From the NCBI GenBank assembly GCA_039798745.1, contig JBDKFK010000021.1, forward strand, positions 1 to 27,908: a stretch of DNA of 27,908 nucleotides, read 5' to 3'. This document shows positions 20,680 to 27,908 of this stretch, in pieces. The notes beneath the pieces were generated by a model. It saw only the letters and a list, made by a program, of their open reading frames with translations. It made no database searches and was not told the origin of the DNA. Source of the stretch: JBDKFK01 sp039798745. GTDB lineage: Bacteria; Patescibacteriota; Microgenomatia; UBA1406; GWC2-37-13. Made by a program: the position numbers and the translations under genes. The number at the start of each line of letters is the position of its first letter. The stretch's first letter is position 1.

Positions 20680-21669
20680 ATGCAGAAAAAAGCGACGAAA
20701 ACGGAACCCTGGGATCTAAAATCAGTTCTTCTTCATAAAATTAAAGAGCGGGGAGGATATATAAACTGTCATGCTCATCTTGATCGCGCATTTACGATAA
20801 CCCTCAAAAAACTTGATATGGCTAATCATCTTATGGAACGCAAATGGGAGCTTGTAGATGAGATGAAGAAGAAATCATCGGAAGAAGATTATTACCATCG
20901 TATTGTTCAGGGCCTCGACCTTATGGTAGCTCAGGGCGTTACCGCAACCTGTAGCTTTATAGACATTGATCCTGTGAGTGAATTCAGAGCCATCAAAGCA
21001 GCGGTGCGGGCAAAGAAAGAGTACGCAAAAAAAATAGATTTTCGCATTATTAACCAGACCCTAAAAGGAGTGCTGGACAAAAAAGCCAGGGAATATATAG
21101 AAAAATCATTGGACTATGTAGATATTATTGGCGGGTTACCTTCAAAAGATAGACCGTATCCCGACAAACACCTTGATTACCTCTTCGGGATTGCACGCGA
21201 GACCGGCAAGATGGTACACATGCATATAGACCAGGAAAATAACCCAAAAGAACGCGATACTGAGCTGTTGTTGCAGAAAGTTATTGAGCATAATCTTCAG
21301 GGCAAAGTAGTTGCCGTACACGCCATTTCACTCGCAGCGCAACCGCCTGCGTATCGCAAGATGCTGTTGCCGCTCCTCAAAGCTGCCGGCATCACGATCG
21401 TTGTCTGCCCTTCAGCCGCCGTGAATATGAAAGAAGTACCCTTTAAATCTCATGTTCATAAACCAATAGCGCCCGTTGTGGACTTAATGCAACATGGTGT
21501 GAACGTAGCACTGGGAGTAGACAATATTATGGATATCTATGAGCCGTTTATCGATGGAGATATGTGGTTTGAGACCCGTTTGCTTATGGAAGTAAGCAGG
21601 TATTATGATCTTGATAAAGTTGCCGATATCGCGACAGTGAATGGAAAAAAAGCGTTAGGAATTACATAA
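20680..21669 (+). CDS. Cytosine-deaminase-like amidohydrolase
   Basis: A 329-aa metal-dependent hydrolase of the amidohydrolase superfamily, closest in pattern to cytosine deaminase (CodA). Metal ligands: H31 and H33 (NCHAHLD), H182 (MHIDQ), H214 (VAVHAIS) and D281 (GVDNIMD). The catalytic Glu of CodA (in HCDE) is replaced by Gln (HIDQ, Q185), so cytosine is unlikely to be the substrate. An Arg follows the HxHLD motif. It stands where pyrC would be expected in a pyrimidine operon, directly before pyrD. Cyclisation of N-carbamoylaspartate to dihydroorotate is a context-based guess; hydrolysis of another cyclic amide or deamination remains possible. No Shine-Dalgarno; 57 nt before pyrD, with a GC-rich hairpin between. 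Confidence 0.8.
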   Translation: MQKKATKTEPWDLKSVLLHKIKERGGYINCHAHLDRAFTITLKKLDMANHLMERKWELVDEMKKKSSEEDYYHRIVQGLDLMVAQGVTATCSFIDIDPVSEFRAIKAAVRAKKEYAKKIDFRIINQTLKGVLDKKAREYIEKSLDYVDIIGGLPSKDRPYPDKHLDYLFGIARETGKMVHMHIDQENNPKERDTELLLQKVIEHNLQGKVVAVHAISLAAQPPAYRKMLLPLLKAAGITIVVCPSAAVNMKEVPFKSHVHKPIAPVVDLMQHGVNVALGVDNIMDIYEPFIDGDMWFETRLLMEVSRYYDLDKVADIATVNGKKALGIT

Positions 21670-21679
21670 CCTCATAATT

Positions 21680-21701
21680 CCCCTCCTTTACTAAGGAGGG
21701 G
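21680..21701. repeat. Hairpin CCCCTCCTT/AAGGAGGGG before pyrD
   Basis: A perfect 9-bp inverted repeat (21680-21688 and 21693-21701) with a TACT loop, followed by GTTAGGGGTGG. Sequences of this kind recur as dispersed repeats in other bacterial genomes (from memory). It lies in the gap before pyrD; AAGGAGG could also act as a distant ribosome-binding site. Confidence 0.6.
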
Positions 21702-21726
21702 TTAGGGGTGGTTGTCGCTATACAAT

Positions 21727-22806
21727 ATGCATACACCATTTTACGATCCAAACAAATCGTACGAGCATAATTTTAAACATGGGCCGTTTGGAGCATTTGC
21801 CGACGGCAAGCGCTATTATCAACGCAAGAAACCCAAACACAGATTCATAACGCATCCTGTTCATCTGCCGTTTGGTATAGCAGCGGGACCGTTGCTAAAC
21901 GGAGCTTTTGTAAAAGCGGCACTGGATAAAGGGTTTGATGTTGTTGTTTATAAAACAGTCCGCTCACGCCAACATCCCTGTCATCCTTGGCCCAACGTTG
22001 TTCCGATCCGCGTACAAGGCAATCTAGAAGCAGATCAGATCGATAAAGAACCGTTGATCGCACATCATGAATTTACCCATCCCCTCGCAATAACAAACTC
22101 ATTTGGAGTTCCTTCCTTCGAACCTGATTTTTGGCAAAAGGATATGGCAGAGGCAGTGGCATACGCAAAAAATGGTCAGCTGGTAGTGGGAAGTTTTCAG
22201 GGAACACCTCAGTCTGACGGAAATCCGCATTCATATATTACCGACTTTGCCCATACCGCGGCTCTTGTCAAAGAAACCGGCGTAAAAGTACTTGAAGCAA
22301 ACCTGAGTTGTCCGAACGAAGGAACAAAAAACTTACTGTGTTTTGATCTAGAGCGAACACGCAGGGTGGTAGAAGCGATTAAAAACAGTATCGGAGATAT
22401 GCCCCTTATTCTTAAGTTGGCGTTTTTTGTCGATAATGCTCAGCTCCACAAGCTGGTCTCGGCGGTTGGAGGATTAGTTAAAGGTTTTGCGGCAATCAAT
22501 ACGATTGGTGCACGTATTGTTACACCCGAAGGCAAACAGGCGCTGCCGGGAGAAGGAAGATTAAGTAGTGGTGTCTGTGGCAAACCCATCAAATGGGCAG
22601 GGCTTGATATGGTAAGCCGGCTTAAAAAGTTACGCGAAGATCTCAATCTCAATTATGCGGTTACGGGTGTCGGCGGTGTCATACATCCCGAAGATTATCA
22701 CGAATACCGTTATGCCGGAGCGGATTCGGTAATGACCGCGACAGGTGCTATGTGGAACCCATATCTGGCGCAGGAAATAAAGGAAAGCACAAAGGAAATA
22801 GTTTAA
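21727..22806 (+). CDS. pyrD: Dihydroorotate dehydrogenase, class 1 type
   Basis: Oxidises dihydroorotate to orotate with FMN, the fourth step of UMP synthesis. The 359-aa TIM-barrel protein shows PFGIAAGPLLNG near the start, a VVYKTVRS strand, ITNSFGVPS, and LEANLSCPNEGT, where Cys is the catalytic base (class 1; class 2 uses Ser). A LILKLAF lysine strand follows, then VTGVGGVIHPEDYHEYRYAGAD, the FMN-phosphate region. It is longer at the N terminus than standard class 1A enzymes (about 310 aa). I start at ATG 21727; an in-frame TTG at 21712 would add five residues. The electron acceptor is unknown, as no pyrK is adjacent. It ends 5 nt before pyrE. Confidence 0.88.
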   Translation: MHTPFYDPNKSYEHNFKHGPFGAFADGKRYYQRKKPKHRFITHPVHLPFGIAAGPLLNGAFVKAALDKGFDVVVYKTVRSRQHPCHPWPNVVPIRVQGNLEADQIDKEPLIAHHEFTHPLAITNSFGVPSFEPDFWQKDMAEAVAYAKNGQLVVGSFQGTPQSDGNPHSYITDFAHTAALVKETGVKVLEANLSCPNEGTKNLLCFDLERTRRVVEAIKNSIGDMPLILKLAFFVDNAQLHKLVSAVGGLVKGFAAINTIGARIVTPEGKQALPGEGRLSSGVCGKPIKWAGLDMVSRLKKLREDLNLNYAVTGVGGVIHPEDYHEYRYAGADSVMTATGAMWNPYLAQEIKESTKEIV

Positions 22807-22811
22807 AATGA

Positions 22812-23408
22812 ATGCATATGAATAAAACAGCGCTCATACTCGAACTGCACGAAATCGGACTCATCAAGTTTGGATCATTTGTGTTTAAGTCCGGCATCGT
22901 ATCACCTAACTATCTCGATCACCGCATCCTGGTTTCTTATCCCAAAACTCTCCAAAAAATAGCTGATGCATATATTACAATACTCAACAAGCTCACCTTC
23001 GACCGAATGATTGCTATTCCCTATACGGCAATGCCTATTGTCGGAGCGATTAGTCTAAAGAATGGCAAACCTTGGATCTATACGAGAAAAGAATCAAAGG
23101 GCTATGGAACCAATAAAATGATTGAAGGGATCTACAGCAAAGGAGAGACCGCGATTCTGGTAGACGACGTCATTACCACCGGCGGATCCAAGTTTGAGAC
23201 GGTAGAGAAACTTAAACAGGAAGAACTTCATATACACGATGTAGTCGTTTTCATCGATAGACAGCAGGGGGGTAGGGAAGAGGTAGAAAAACGCGGAATG
23301 GAGCTTCATTCGGTGCTCACGCTCACCGAAATATTCGACACATTGTTGAAAGCTGGTACCCTAACAAAGGAACAGTATACAATTAACATGAAATCCATTA
23401 ATACATGA
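22812..23408 (+). CDS. pyrE: Orotate phosphoribosyltransferase
   Basis: Transfers orotate to PRPP giving OMP. The 198-aa product has the PRPP-binding motif VDDVITTGGSKFE (117-129), the flexible-loop block TRKESKGYGT (91-100), and an N-terminal FKSGIVSPNYLD segment typical of PyrE. ATG at 22812 and ATG at 22818 are both possible starts. It lies 5 nt after pyrD, and its TGA overlaps the ATG of pyrF (ATGA), which implies coupled translation and matched amounts of the last two pathway enzymes. Confidence 0.93.
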   Translation: MHMNKTALILELHEIGLIKFGSFVFKSGIVSPNYLDHRILVSYPKTLQKIADAYITILNKLTFDRMIAIPYTAMPIVGAISLKNGKPWIYTRKESKGYGTNKMIEGIYSKGETAILVDDVITTGGSKFETVEKLKQEELHIHDVVVFIDRQQGGREEVEKRGMELHSVLTLTEIFDTLLKAGTLTKEQYTINMKSINT

Positions 23409-24235
23409 ACATATACGAAAAGCTGCAAAACTCAGTTAAAAAAAATAACTCTCTTGTATGCGTAGGGCTTGATCCTGACGTTACCAAAATTCCGCAGTTT
23501 CTTCGACAAGACGGAGACAACGCTCTCTTTGAGTTTAATAAAGCGATTATCGATACCACGGCAAACATGGTATGTGCTTTTAAACCCAACTCAGCATTCT
23601 ACGAAGCCTATGGCGTAGATGGTATCTGGCAACTTCGCATGACCACTATGTACATAAAACAACAGTATCCTGATATAGTCATTATCCTTGATGCCAAACG
23701 CGGTGATATAGGTTCGACAAACGAAGGATACGTGCGTTTTGCGTATGACTATCTGGGTGTGGATGCCATCACATTGCAGCCATATCTGGGAAAAGAATCT
23801 TTGAAACCATTTCTTGAACGAGAAGATAAAGCAGCCATTATTTTATGTAGAACATCCAACCCCGGAGCAGGAGAGTTTCAGGATCTAATGACAGATGGAG
23901 AAGCATTGTATAAAAAGGTAGCCAAGAGTGTTGTGGCCTGGAATACACACAACAACTGCATGCTTGTTACCGGCGCAACGTACCCTCAAGAACTTGCAGA
24001 CATACGTAGCATAGTAGGGGATATGCCCTTTTTAGTTCCGGGTGTAGGAGCGCAAGGAGGGGACATAAACAAAATTATGAAGTCCGGACTGGATTCACAT
24101 AAGACCGGACTTATTATTAACTCTTCACGGGGAGTTATATATGCCTCAGACGGAGAAGATTTTGCCGACGCAGCCAAGCGGGAGGTTATAACACTTCGGG
24201 ATGAAATAAACAAATATCGTACTGTAAAATTATAG
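23405..24235 (+). CDS. pyrF: Orotidine 5'-phosphate decarboxylase
   Basis: Decarboxylates OMP to UMP. At 276 aa it belongs to the longer type 2 PyrF group. The catalytic tetrad is intact: K60 (FKPN), then D96, K98 and D101 in LDAKRGDIGST. GVGAQGG and SSRGVIYA form the phosphate-binding site. It overlaps pyrE by 4 nt and is followed after 1 nt by the permease gene. Compare the paralog at 15672, where D101 is replaced by Glu and the adjacent loop differs: this copy is the one expected to make UMP. Confidence 0.94.
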   Translation: MNIYEKLQNSVKKNNSLVCVGLDPDVTKIPQFLRQDGDNALFEFNKAIIDTTANMVCAFKPNSAFYEAYGVDGIWQLRMTTMYIKQQYPDIVIILDAKRGDIGSTNEGYVRFAYDYLGVDAITLQPYLGKESLKPFLEREDKAAIILCRTSNPGAGEFQDLMTDGEALYKKVAKSVVAWNTHNNCMLVTGATYPQELADIRSIVGDMPFLVPGVGAQGGDINKIMKSGLDSHKTGLIINSSRGVIYASDGEDFADAAKREVITLRDEINKYRTVKL

Positions 24236-24236
24236 A

Positions 24237-25301
24237 ATGCCTCTTTTTATTCAAAATATTCTCCTCATCCTCGGTACCACTATAGGCGCCGGTATTTTTA
24301 CGCTTCCTCTGGCTCTGCGTCAGGTAGGATCTCCGGGTTACATACTGTTTATTCTCGTCATAATGCTTCTTATTTTCCGTACCAATATGTTTTACCGGGA
24401 AATAGTTGATTCTGTAAAAGCTAAACATCAGTTTGCCGGCTATGTGCGCCTTATCATGGGTGAAAAAATGAGTAGAGTAGCGGCGGTTTTGTTATTCATT
24501 TCCACCTGTGGAGCTCTTCTTGCATACCTCATTCTCGCGGGCAAATTTCTTTCCCAGGTTGCGAAAATAAATGCCGAAACAGGCAGCTATATATTTATGG
24601 TTCTGGTTATAGCATTTATGATTATGGGAAGAAAGCGGATGTACCTTTATGACTCAGCTATTACCCTTATAAAAATAGCGCTTCTGGGTGTGATTATTTT
24701 TTTTGCTCTATCTCGTTTTTCTATCCAATCACTTTCGCAGATACCTCTCTTAGGTACAGATCCGTTTGTTGCATATGGTTCGATTCTGTTTGCAATGACC
24801 GGCATTTCTATCATTCCAGAGCTAAAAAAAGATAATCATATACATACATCAATATTTATATCGCAGCTTATAGTTGCCATTCTGTATATCTGTTTCGCCT
24901 TTAGTTTTTACGCGTTCGCAAAAGGAGACCAATATATGCTAGATAACCCTATGCAGACGCTTATATTCAATATTACTGGTTTTGTTACCGTACTTACGCC
25001 GTACCTTCTCCTGTCATGGGTAGGGTATGACTTTTTCAGCAGAGATTTTCAGTTTAGAGAAAAAGACTCGCTTCTTCTGATTATTCTTATACCTGTAGCT
25101 CTTTTTATGTTTGGCCTTCATAGTTTTATGGATGTCATCTCTCTTACGGGCGGTGTATTTCTGGGGAGCATTGCTGTGATAATCTGTCAGATGTATCGCA
25201 AAAAATTTCCGGGCAAGTTTACTTTCTCGACGTATGCCATACAGTTTATCTTCATCGGAGGTATCATACTTGAAATACTCAGGTTTATACTAAAAGCATA
25301 A
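24237..25301 (+). CDS. Amino-acid permease (AAAP/HAAAP-like)
   Basis: A 354-aa integral membrane transporter with about ten or eleven hydrophobic segments. The N-terminal block TTIGAGIFTLPLAL is the unwound first helix signature of the APC superfamily, most like the hydroxy/aromatic amino acid permeases. The start is 1 nt after the pyrF stop, so it is the last gene of the operon. In this context it may import a nitrogen source for the pathway (arginine, citrulline or aspartate) or export ornithine; the substrate cannot be read from sequence. No clear terminator follows; the next gene has its own promoter 12 nt downstream. Confidence 0.8.
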   Translation: MPLFIQNILLILGTTIGAGIFTLPLALRQVGSPGYILFILVIMLLIFRTNMFYREIVDSVKAKHQFAGYVRLIMGEKMSRVAAVLLFISTCGALLAYLILAGKFLSQVAKINAETGSYIFMVLVIAFMIMGRKRMYLYDSAITLIKIALLGVIIFFALSRFSIQSLSQIPLLGTDPFVAYGSILFAMTGISIIPELKKDNHIHTSIFISQLIVAILYICFAFSFYAFAKGDQYMLDNPMQTLIFNITGFVTVLTPYLLLSWVGYDFFSRDFQFREKDSLLLIILIPVALFMFGLHSFMDVISLTGGVFLGSIAVIICQMYRKKFPGKFTFSTYAIQFIFIGGIILEILRFILKA

Positions 25302-25313
25302 GGCCCATTTTGC

Positions 25314-25342
25314 TTGACGTATAAGCCTTACAGGAGTATCAT
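25314..25342 (+). promoter_or_regulatory. Leaderless promoter of pepA
   Basis: TTGACG at 25314-25319, a 17-nt spacer and TATCAT at 25337-25342. Six bases separate the -10 box from the ATG at 25349, so the expected start of transcription is the A of the start codon itself. An AGGAG inside the spacer lies upstream of the transcript and cannot act as a ribosome-binding site. Confidence 0.75.
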
Positions 25343-25348
25343 ATCTGT

Positions 25349-26905
25349 ATGAGGGGTGAAGCACAAATAAGACTTCAACAAGGACCTTTTCCATTAGAGG
25401 GTACCGCACTTATCTACCTGACATCCGAGAACTCCATAAAAGACGATTCTAGCCTCAAAAAATGGGATACCCTTACCAAAGGACAGATCTATCGCCAGAT
25501 TGAAAAGCACCAGTTTAAAGGCGCTGAACACCAAATGCTAACTATGGAATCTATCGCGGGATACGAGGTCATCATACTCCTGGGAATGGGAAAAAAGGAA
25601 AAGGTAGAGCTTAAAAACATGAGAGAGTTTGTGGCAGAAGCCTTAAAGAAGCTTCACCAACTAAAACTGAAGAACGCCTATATACATATTCCAGAAGAAT
25701 TTGGCACAGATTTTTTCGAAGTGGGAAAGCATCTAAGCCTGGCATTATATCTTTCCAATTATAGATTTGATAAATACAAAAGTAAGGCAGACCAGAAGAA
25801 GGCTTTTGAGGTTGATTCGATTACTGCAGTAAGCACGGTTTCCCTAAAACCGAAGATGGCACAGGAGTTTGATAAGGGAGTGCAGTACGGCACGTTAATC
25901 GCCCGCGGTACCTGTCTGACACGCGATCTGGTAAACGAACCCGCCTCGGCACTTGACCCCGAAGGGATGGTTACCCAGGCACTGAGAATTGAAAAAGCAT
26001 CGGGGGGAACAATAAAAGTAGACGTTCTGGATCGCGAACAATGTAAGGCGTTGGGGATGGGAAGTTATCTGTCGGTAGCACAGGGAAGCGATCGTCCTCC
26101 CAAATTTATCATACTGAGACGTGAGGCTGCCGATGGTAACAAACGTAAACGATTATGTCTTGTAGGAAAGTCCATTATTTTTGATACAGGAGGATACTCT
26201 CTTAAGCCTGCTGATTTTATGATGGATATGAAAATTGATATGGCAGGTGGCGCTACAGTGTTGGGGATCTTTGAGATTCTTTCAAGCTGGGATGAGTCTG
26301 TGTTTGGGGCATTGGATGTTGATATTTACGGTGTCTTGCCCGTCTGCGAAAATATGATTTCGGGACGCGCTACCAGACCGGGAGATATAGCAACCGCCAT
26401 GAATGGTAAGACCATTGAAATACTTAATACAGACGCAGAAGGAAGACTTATATTGGCAGACGGACTTGTGTATGCCGAACATACGCTGAAGGCTGACTAT
26501 ATTATAGATATTGCGACATTAACAGGTGCCTGTATGGTTGCGTTGGGTAAAAAGATCGCGGGTATGTTTGGTGACCAGGTACAACTTACCTCTGCTATCG
26601 AGTCGGTTGCCATGCGTGAAGGAGATGAGCTTTGGCAGCTACCTCTTTATAAACCATATCTGGAACTTATGAAAAGTGATATTGCGGAGCTGAAAAATAT
26701 AGGTGGCGGACGGTATGGTGGAGCGATTACGGCTGCCATGTTTCTTAAGGAATTTGTTACAGACGCGGCATGGGTGCATCTTGATATTGCGGGACCGGCA
26801 TATAATGATGAATCAGCGAAGGGAACTGTCCCCAAAGGCGGAACAGGCTGGGGAGTTCTTACACTTACGGAACTCATACGTCAGTGGCAGGATTTGGTTG
26901 TTTAA
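25349..26905 (+). CDS. pepA: Leucyl aminopeptidase (M17 family)
   Basis: A two-zinc cytosolic aminopeptidase removing N-terminal residues from peptides. The 518-aa protein has the M17 layout: a variable N-terminal domain (1-165) and a C-terminal catalytic domain. GKSIIFDTGGYSLKP (273-287) gives K274 and D279; the DMAGGA segment gives a further metal Asp; NTDAEGRL (360-367) is the family signature with D362, E364 and R366. The usual GKG is GKS here, a mild variant. RDLVNEPAS and the GTGWGVLTL C terminus are also typical. Its own leaderless promoter separates it from the pyr operon. In a host with reduced biosynthesis it probably serves peptide recycling. Confidence 0.95.
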   Translation: MRGEAQIRLQQGPFPLEGTALIYLTSENSIKDDSSLKKWDTLTKGQIYRQIEKHQFKGAEHQMLTMESIAGYEVIILLGMGKKEKVELKNMREFVAEALKKLHQLKLKNAYIHIPEEFGTDFFEVGKHLSLALYLSNYRFDKYKSKADQKKAFEVDSITAVSTVSLKPKMAQEFDKGVQYGTLIARGTCLTRDLVNEPASALDPEGMVTQALRIEKASGGTIKVDVLDREQCKALGMGSYLSVAQGSDRPPKFIILRREAADGNKRKRLCLVGKSIIFDTGGYSLKPADFMMDMKIDMAGGATVLGIFEILSSWDESVFGALDVDIYGVLPVCENMISGRATRPGDIATAMNGKTIEILNTDAEGRLILADGLVYAEHTLKADYIIDIATLTGACMVALGKKIAGMFGDQVQLTSAIESVAMREGDELWQLPLYKPYLELMKSDIAELKNIGGGRYGGAITAAMFLKEFVTDAAWVHLDIAGPAYNDESAKGTVPKGGTGWGVLTLTELIRQWQDLVV

Positions 26906-26927
26906 ATGAGACGATTATTAGTTCTTT

Positions 26928-26933
26928 TATACT
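26928..26933 (+). promoter_or_regulatory. -10 box of the CBS-domain gene
   Basis: TATACT exactly 6 nt before the ATG at 26940, the same spacing as at 1942, 1986 and 25349. No good -35 is seen. Confidence 0.45.
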
Positions 26934-26939
26934 ATAGCT

Positions 26940-27908
26940 ATGACACTCCAGGAGATTATTAAAACAGATAATATTATACGAATTGGACCAGATGATACGC
27001 TTTCACACGCCCTAGGCAAGTTGGCATCATCGCATGATGCGGCTTTTGTAGTAGATAAAGATGATGTGTTGCTTGGAGTAATTAATCCATACTACGCACT
27101 TATACATAGTTCATATCCCGGCAATGCTAAAGTTTCGCACTGCATGACCATGCCTCCAAAACTTACGACCCGAAACAACATTGTAGACGCGATACGTCTT
27201 ATGTCCGAATCAAAGATACATTACTTGCCCGTTATTGACGACATGAAAAAGTTTATTGGTATAGTAAGCGCGCGCCGAATTCTATCAAGTATGGCCGATT
27301 CGCCGGCGTTTAAAGTGAGTATCGAGACATTTCAATTAGCAAAAAAACCGTTTGTAAACATTGACGAAGGTGAGAGTGTCTCAAAAGCAATACACATGTT
27401 CAAAGACAAAAAGATTTCCAAGCTGGTTGTAACAAACGGGGACAATAAACTAAAAGGTGTACTTGCGTACTATGATCTTATTTCATATCTTGCTGTTCCG
27501 AAAGAGAGACCTTCGTCCGGCAATAGAAAAGGCGAAAAAGCGCCGTTCCTGAGTTATAAAGTGAAGAACTTCATGAAATCTCTCATTCTTACCCTCACTC
27601 CAACGTCGAAGGTTTCGGAAGCCGTAAAAATGATTCTGGATAAAAAAATCGGTAGTGTTGTGATAGTTGATCCTCAGGGACATCCAATCGGAATTATTAC
27701 CACAAAAGATATTCTCAGTCTGTTATATAAGCATAGCTCCGGTCTGAATCTGGAGATTGTGCATAAGAATCTGTCAAACGTCAGCAAACGAATCGTTTCA
27801 TCGTTCACTCATGGGTTTTTTAGCACGGTAGCTAAGAAAAAAGATCTGGAGAAGGCGACGCTCGTAATAAAAGAAGAAAAGGGTGGGGGACTCTTCGAAG
27901 TTCTGTTT
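26940..27908 (+). CDS. Multi-CBS-domain protein (3' end outside the window)
   Basis: An open frame of 323 codons from ATG 26940 runs to the window edge without a stop, so the C terminus is missing. It contains four CBS-type repeats in two Bateman pairs: about 7-60, 68-122, 135-190 and 207-262, each with the usual beta-strand pattern (AAFVVDKDDVLLGVI, HYLPVIDDMKKFIGIV, KLVVTNGDNKLKGVL, SVVIVDPQGHPIGII). Such modules bind AMP, ATP or related nucleotides and gate a partner domain. The last 50 residues (EIVHKNLSKRIV-like start, then ATLVIKEEKGGG) could be the start of a ribosome-hibernation-factor-like or other effector domain; this is tentative. The start lies 6 nt after TATACT, with no Shine-Dalgarno. 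Confidence 0.8.
   Translation, partial: MTLQEIIKTDNIIRIGPDDTLSHALGKLASSHDAAFVVDKDDVLLGVINPYYALIHSSYPGNAKVSHCMTMPPKLTTRNNIVDAIRLMSESKIHYLPVIDDMKKFIGIVSARRILSSMADSPAFKVSIETFQLAKKPFVNIDEGESVSKAIHMFKDKKISKLVVTNGDNKLKGVLAYYDLISYLAVPKERPSSGNRKGEKAPFLSYKVKNFMKSLILTLTPTSKVSEAVKMILDKKIGSVVIVDPQGHPIGIITTKDILSLLYKHSSGLNLEIVHKNLSNVSKRIVSSFTHGFFSTVAKKKDLEKATLVIKEEKGGGLFEVLF

Noticed and set aside
1..27908. CRISPR array, transposase, prophage or rRNA
   Set aside because: No regularly spaced repeats, no transposase or integrase motifs, and no rRNA-like stretches were seen.

Overview
The window looks like a piece of chromosome from a small-genome Patescibacteria (CPR) bacterium, perhaps in the Microgenomates; this is an inference from gene style, not from a marker gene. 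Reasons: most genes are AT-rich, densely packed and divergent from textbook relatives. Many start at or a few bases after the expected transcription start, with a -10 box 5-8 nt before the ATG and no Shine-Dalgarno. Small CPR-style orphan proteins sit among core metabolic genes. TGA acts as an ordinary stop (GH5 and pyrE genes), so this is not one of the lineages that recode UGA.

Layout. 1-1400: two tandem promoters, then two GC-rich orphan genes with Shine-Dalgarno sites (a 67-aa basic protein and a 260-aa membrane protein), closed by a strong terminator. 1385-2360: a divergent pair, a PAP2 phosphatase and a two-TM protein. 2455-3341: two tandem beta-carbonic-anhydrase-like paralogs, GC-rich, on the minus strand. 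3714-3799: tRNA-Leu(CAA) flanked by hairpins. 3955-6527: an overlapping pair of exported or anchored glycoside hydrolases, GH5 and a dockerin-bearing GH88. 6543-7423: two small minus-strand genes. 7448-7764: a hairpin-rich non-coding stretch. 7767-11330: a STAND ATPase with TPRs and an alkaline-phosphatase-superfamily phosphodiesterase, fired divergently from a mirror-image promoter.

11503-17973 holds an unusual nucleotide-flavoured set: a nucleotidyltransferase-HAD phosphatase fusion, a structured leader RNA with intrinsic terminator ahead of an unrecognised protein, a PfkB-family kinase, a divergent paralog of OMP decarboxylase (DxKxxE instead of DxKxxD), and a long GTP-cyclohydrolase-II homolog resembling the URC1 proteins of uracil catabolism.

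18029-25301 is a seven-gene operon behind one good promoter: argininosuccinate synthase fused at its C terminus to an MGS domain (the allosteric domain type of carbamoyl-phosphate synthase), a guanidino-modifying enzyme (DDAH/ArgZ type), a cytosine-deaminase-like amidohydrolase, pyrD, pyrE, pyrF and an amino-acid permease. No pyrB, pyrC, carAB or argH lies in the window. The gene order suggests an alternative start to pyrimidine synthesis: citrulline + aspartate -> argininosuccinate (ArgG), cleavage to ornithine + N-carbamoylaspartate (guanidino enzyme), cyclisation to dihydroorotate (amidohydrolase), then PyrD/E/F to UMP, with possible feedback through the MGS domain. This pathway is a hypothesis from context and chemistry only; the enzyme-family calls themselves are firm.

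25349-27908: leucyl aminopeptidase (PepA) and a CBS-domain protein that runs off the window end, both with apparently leaderless starts.
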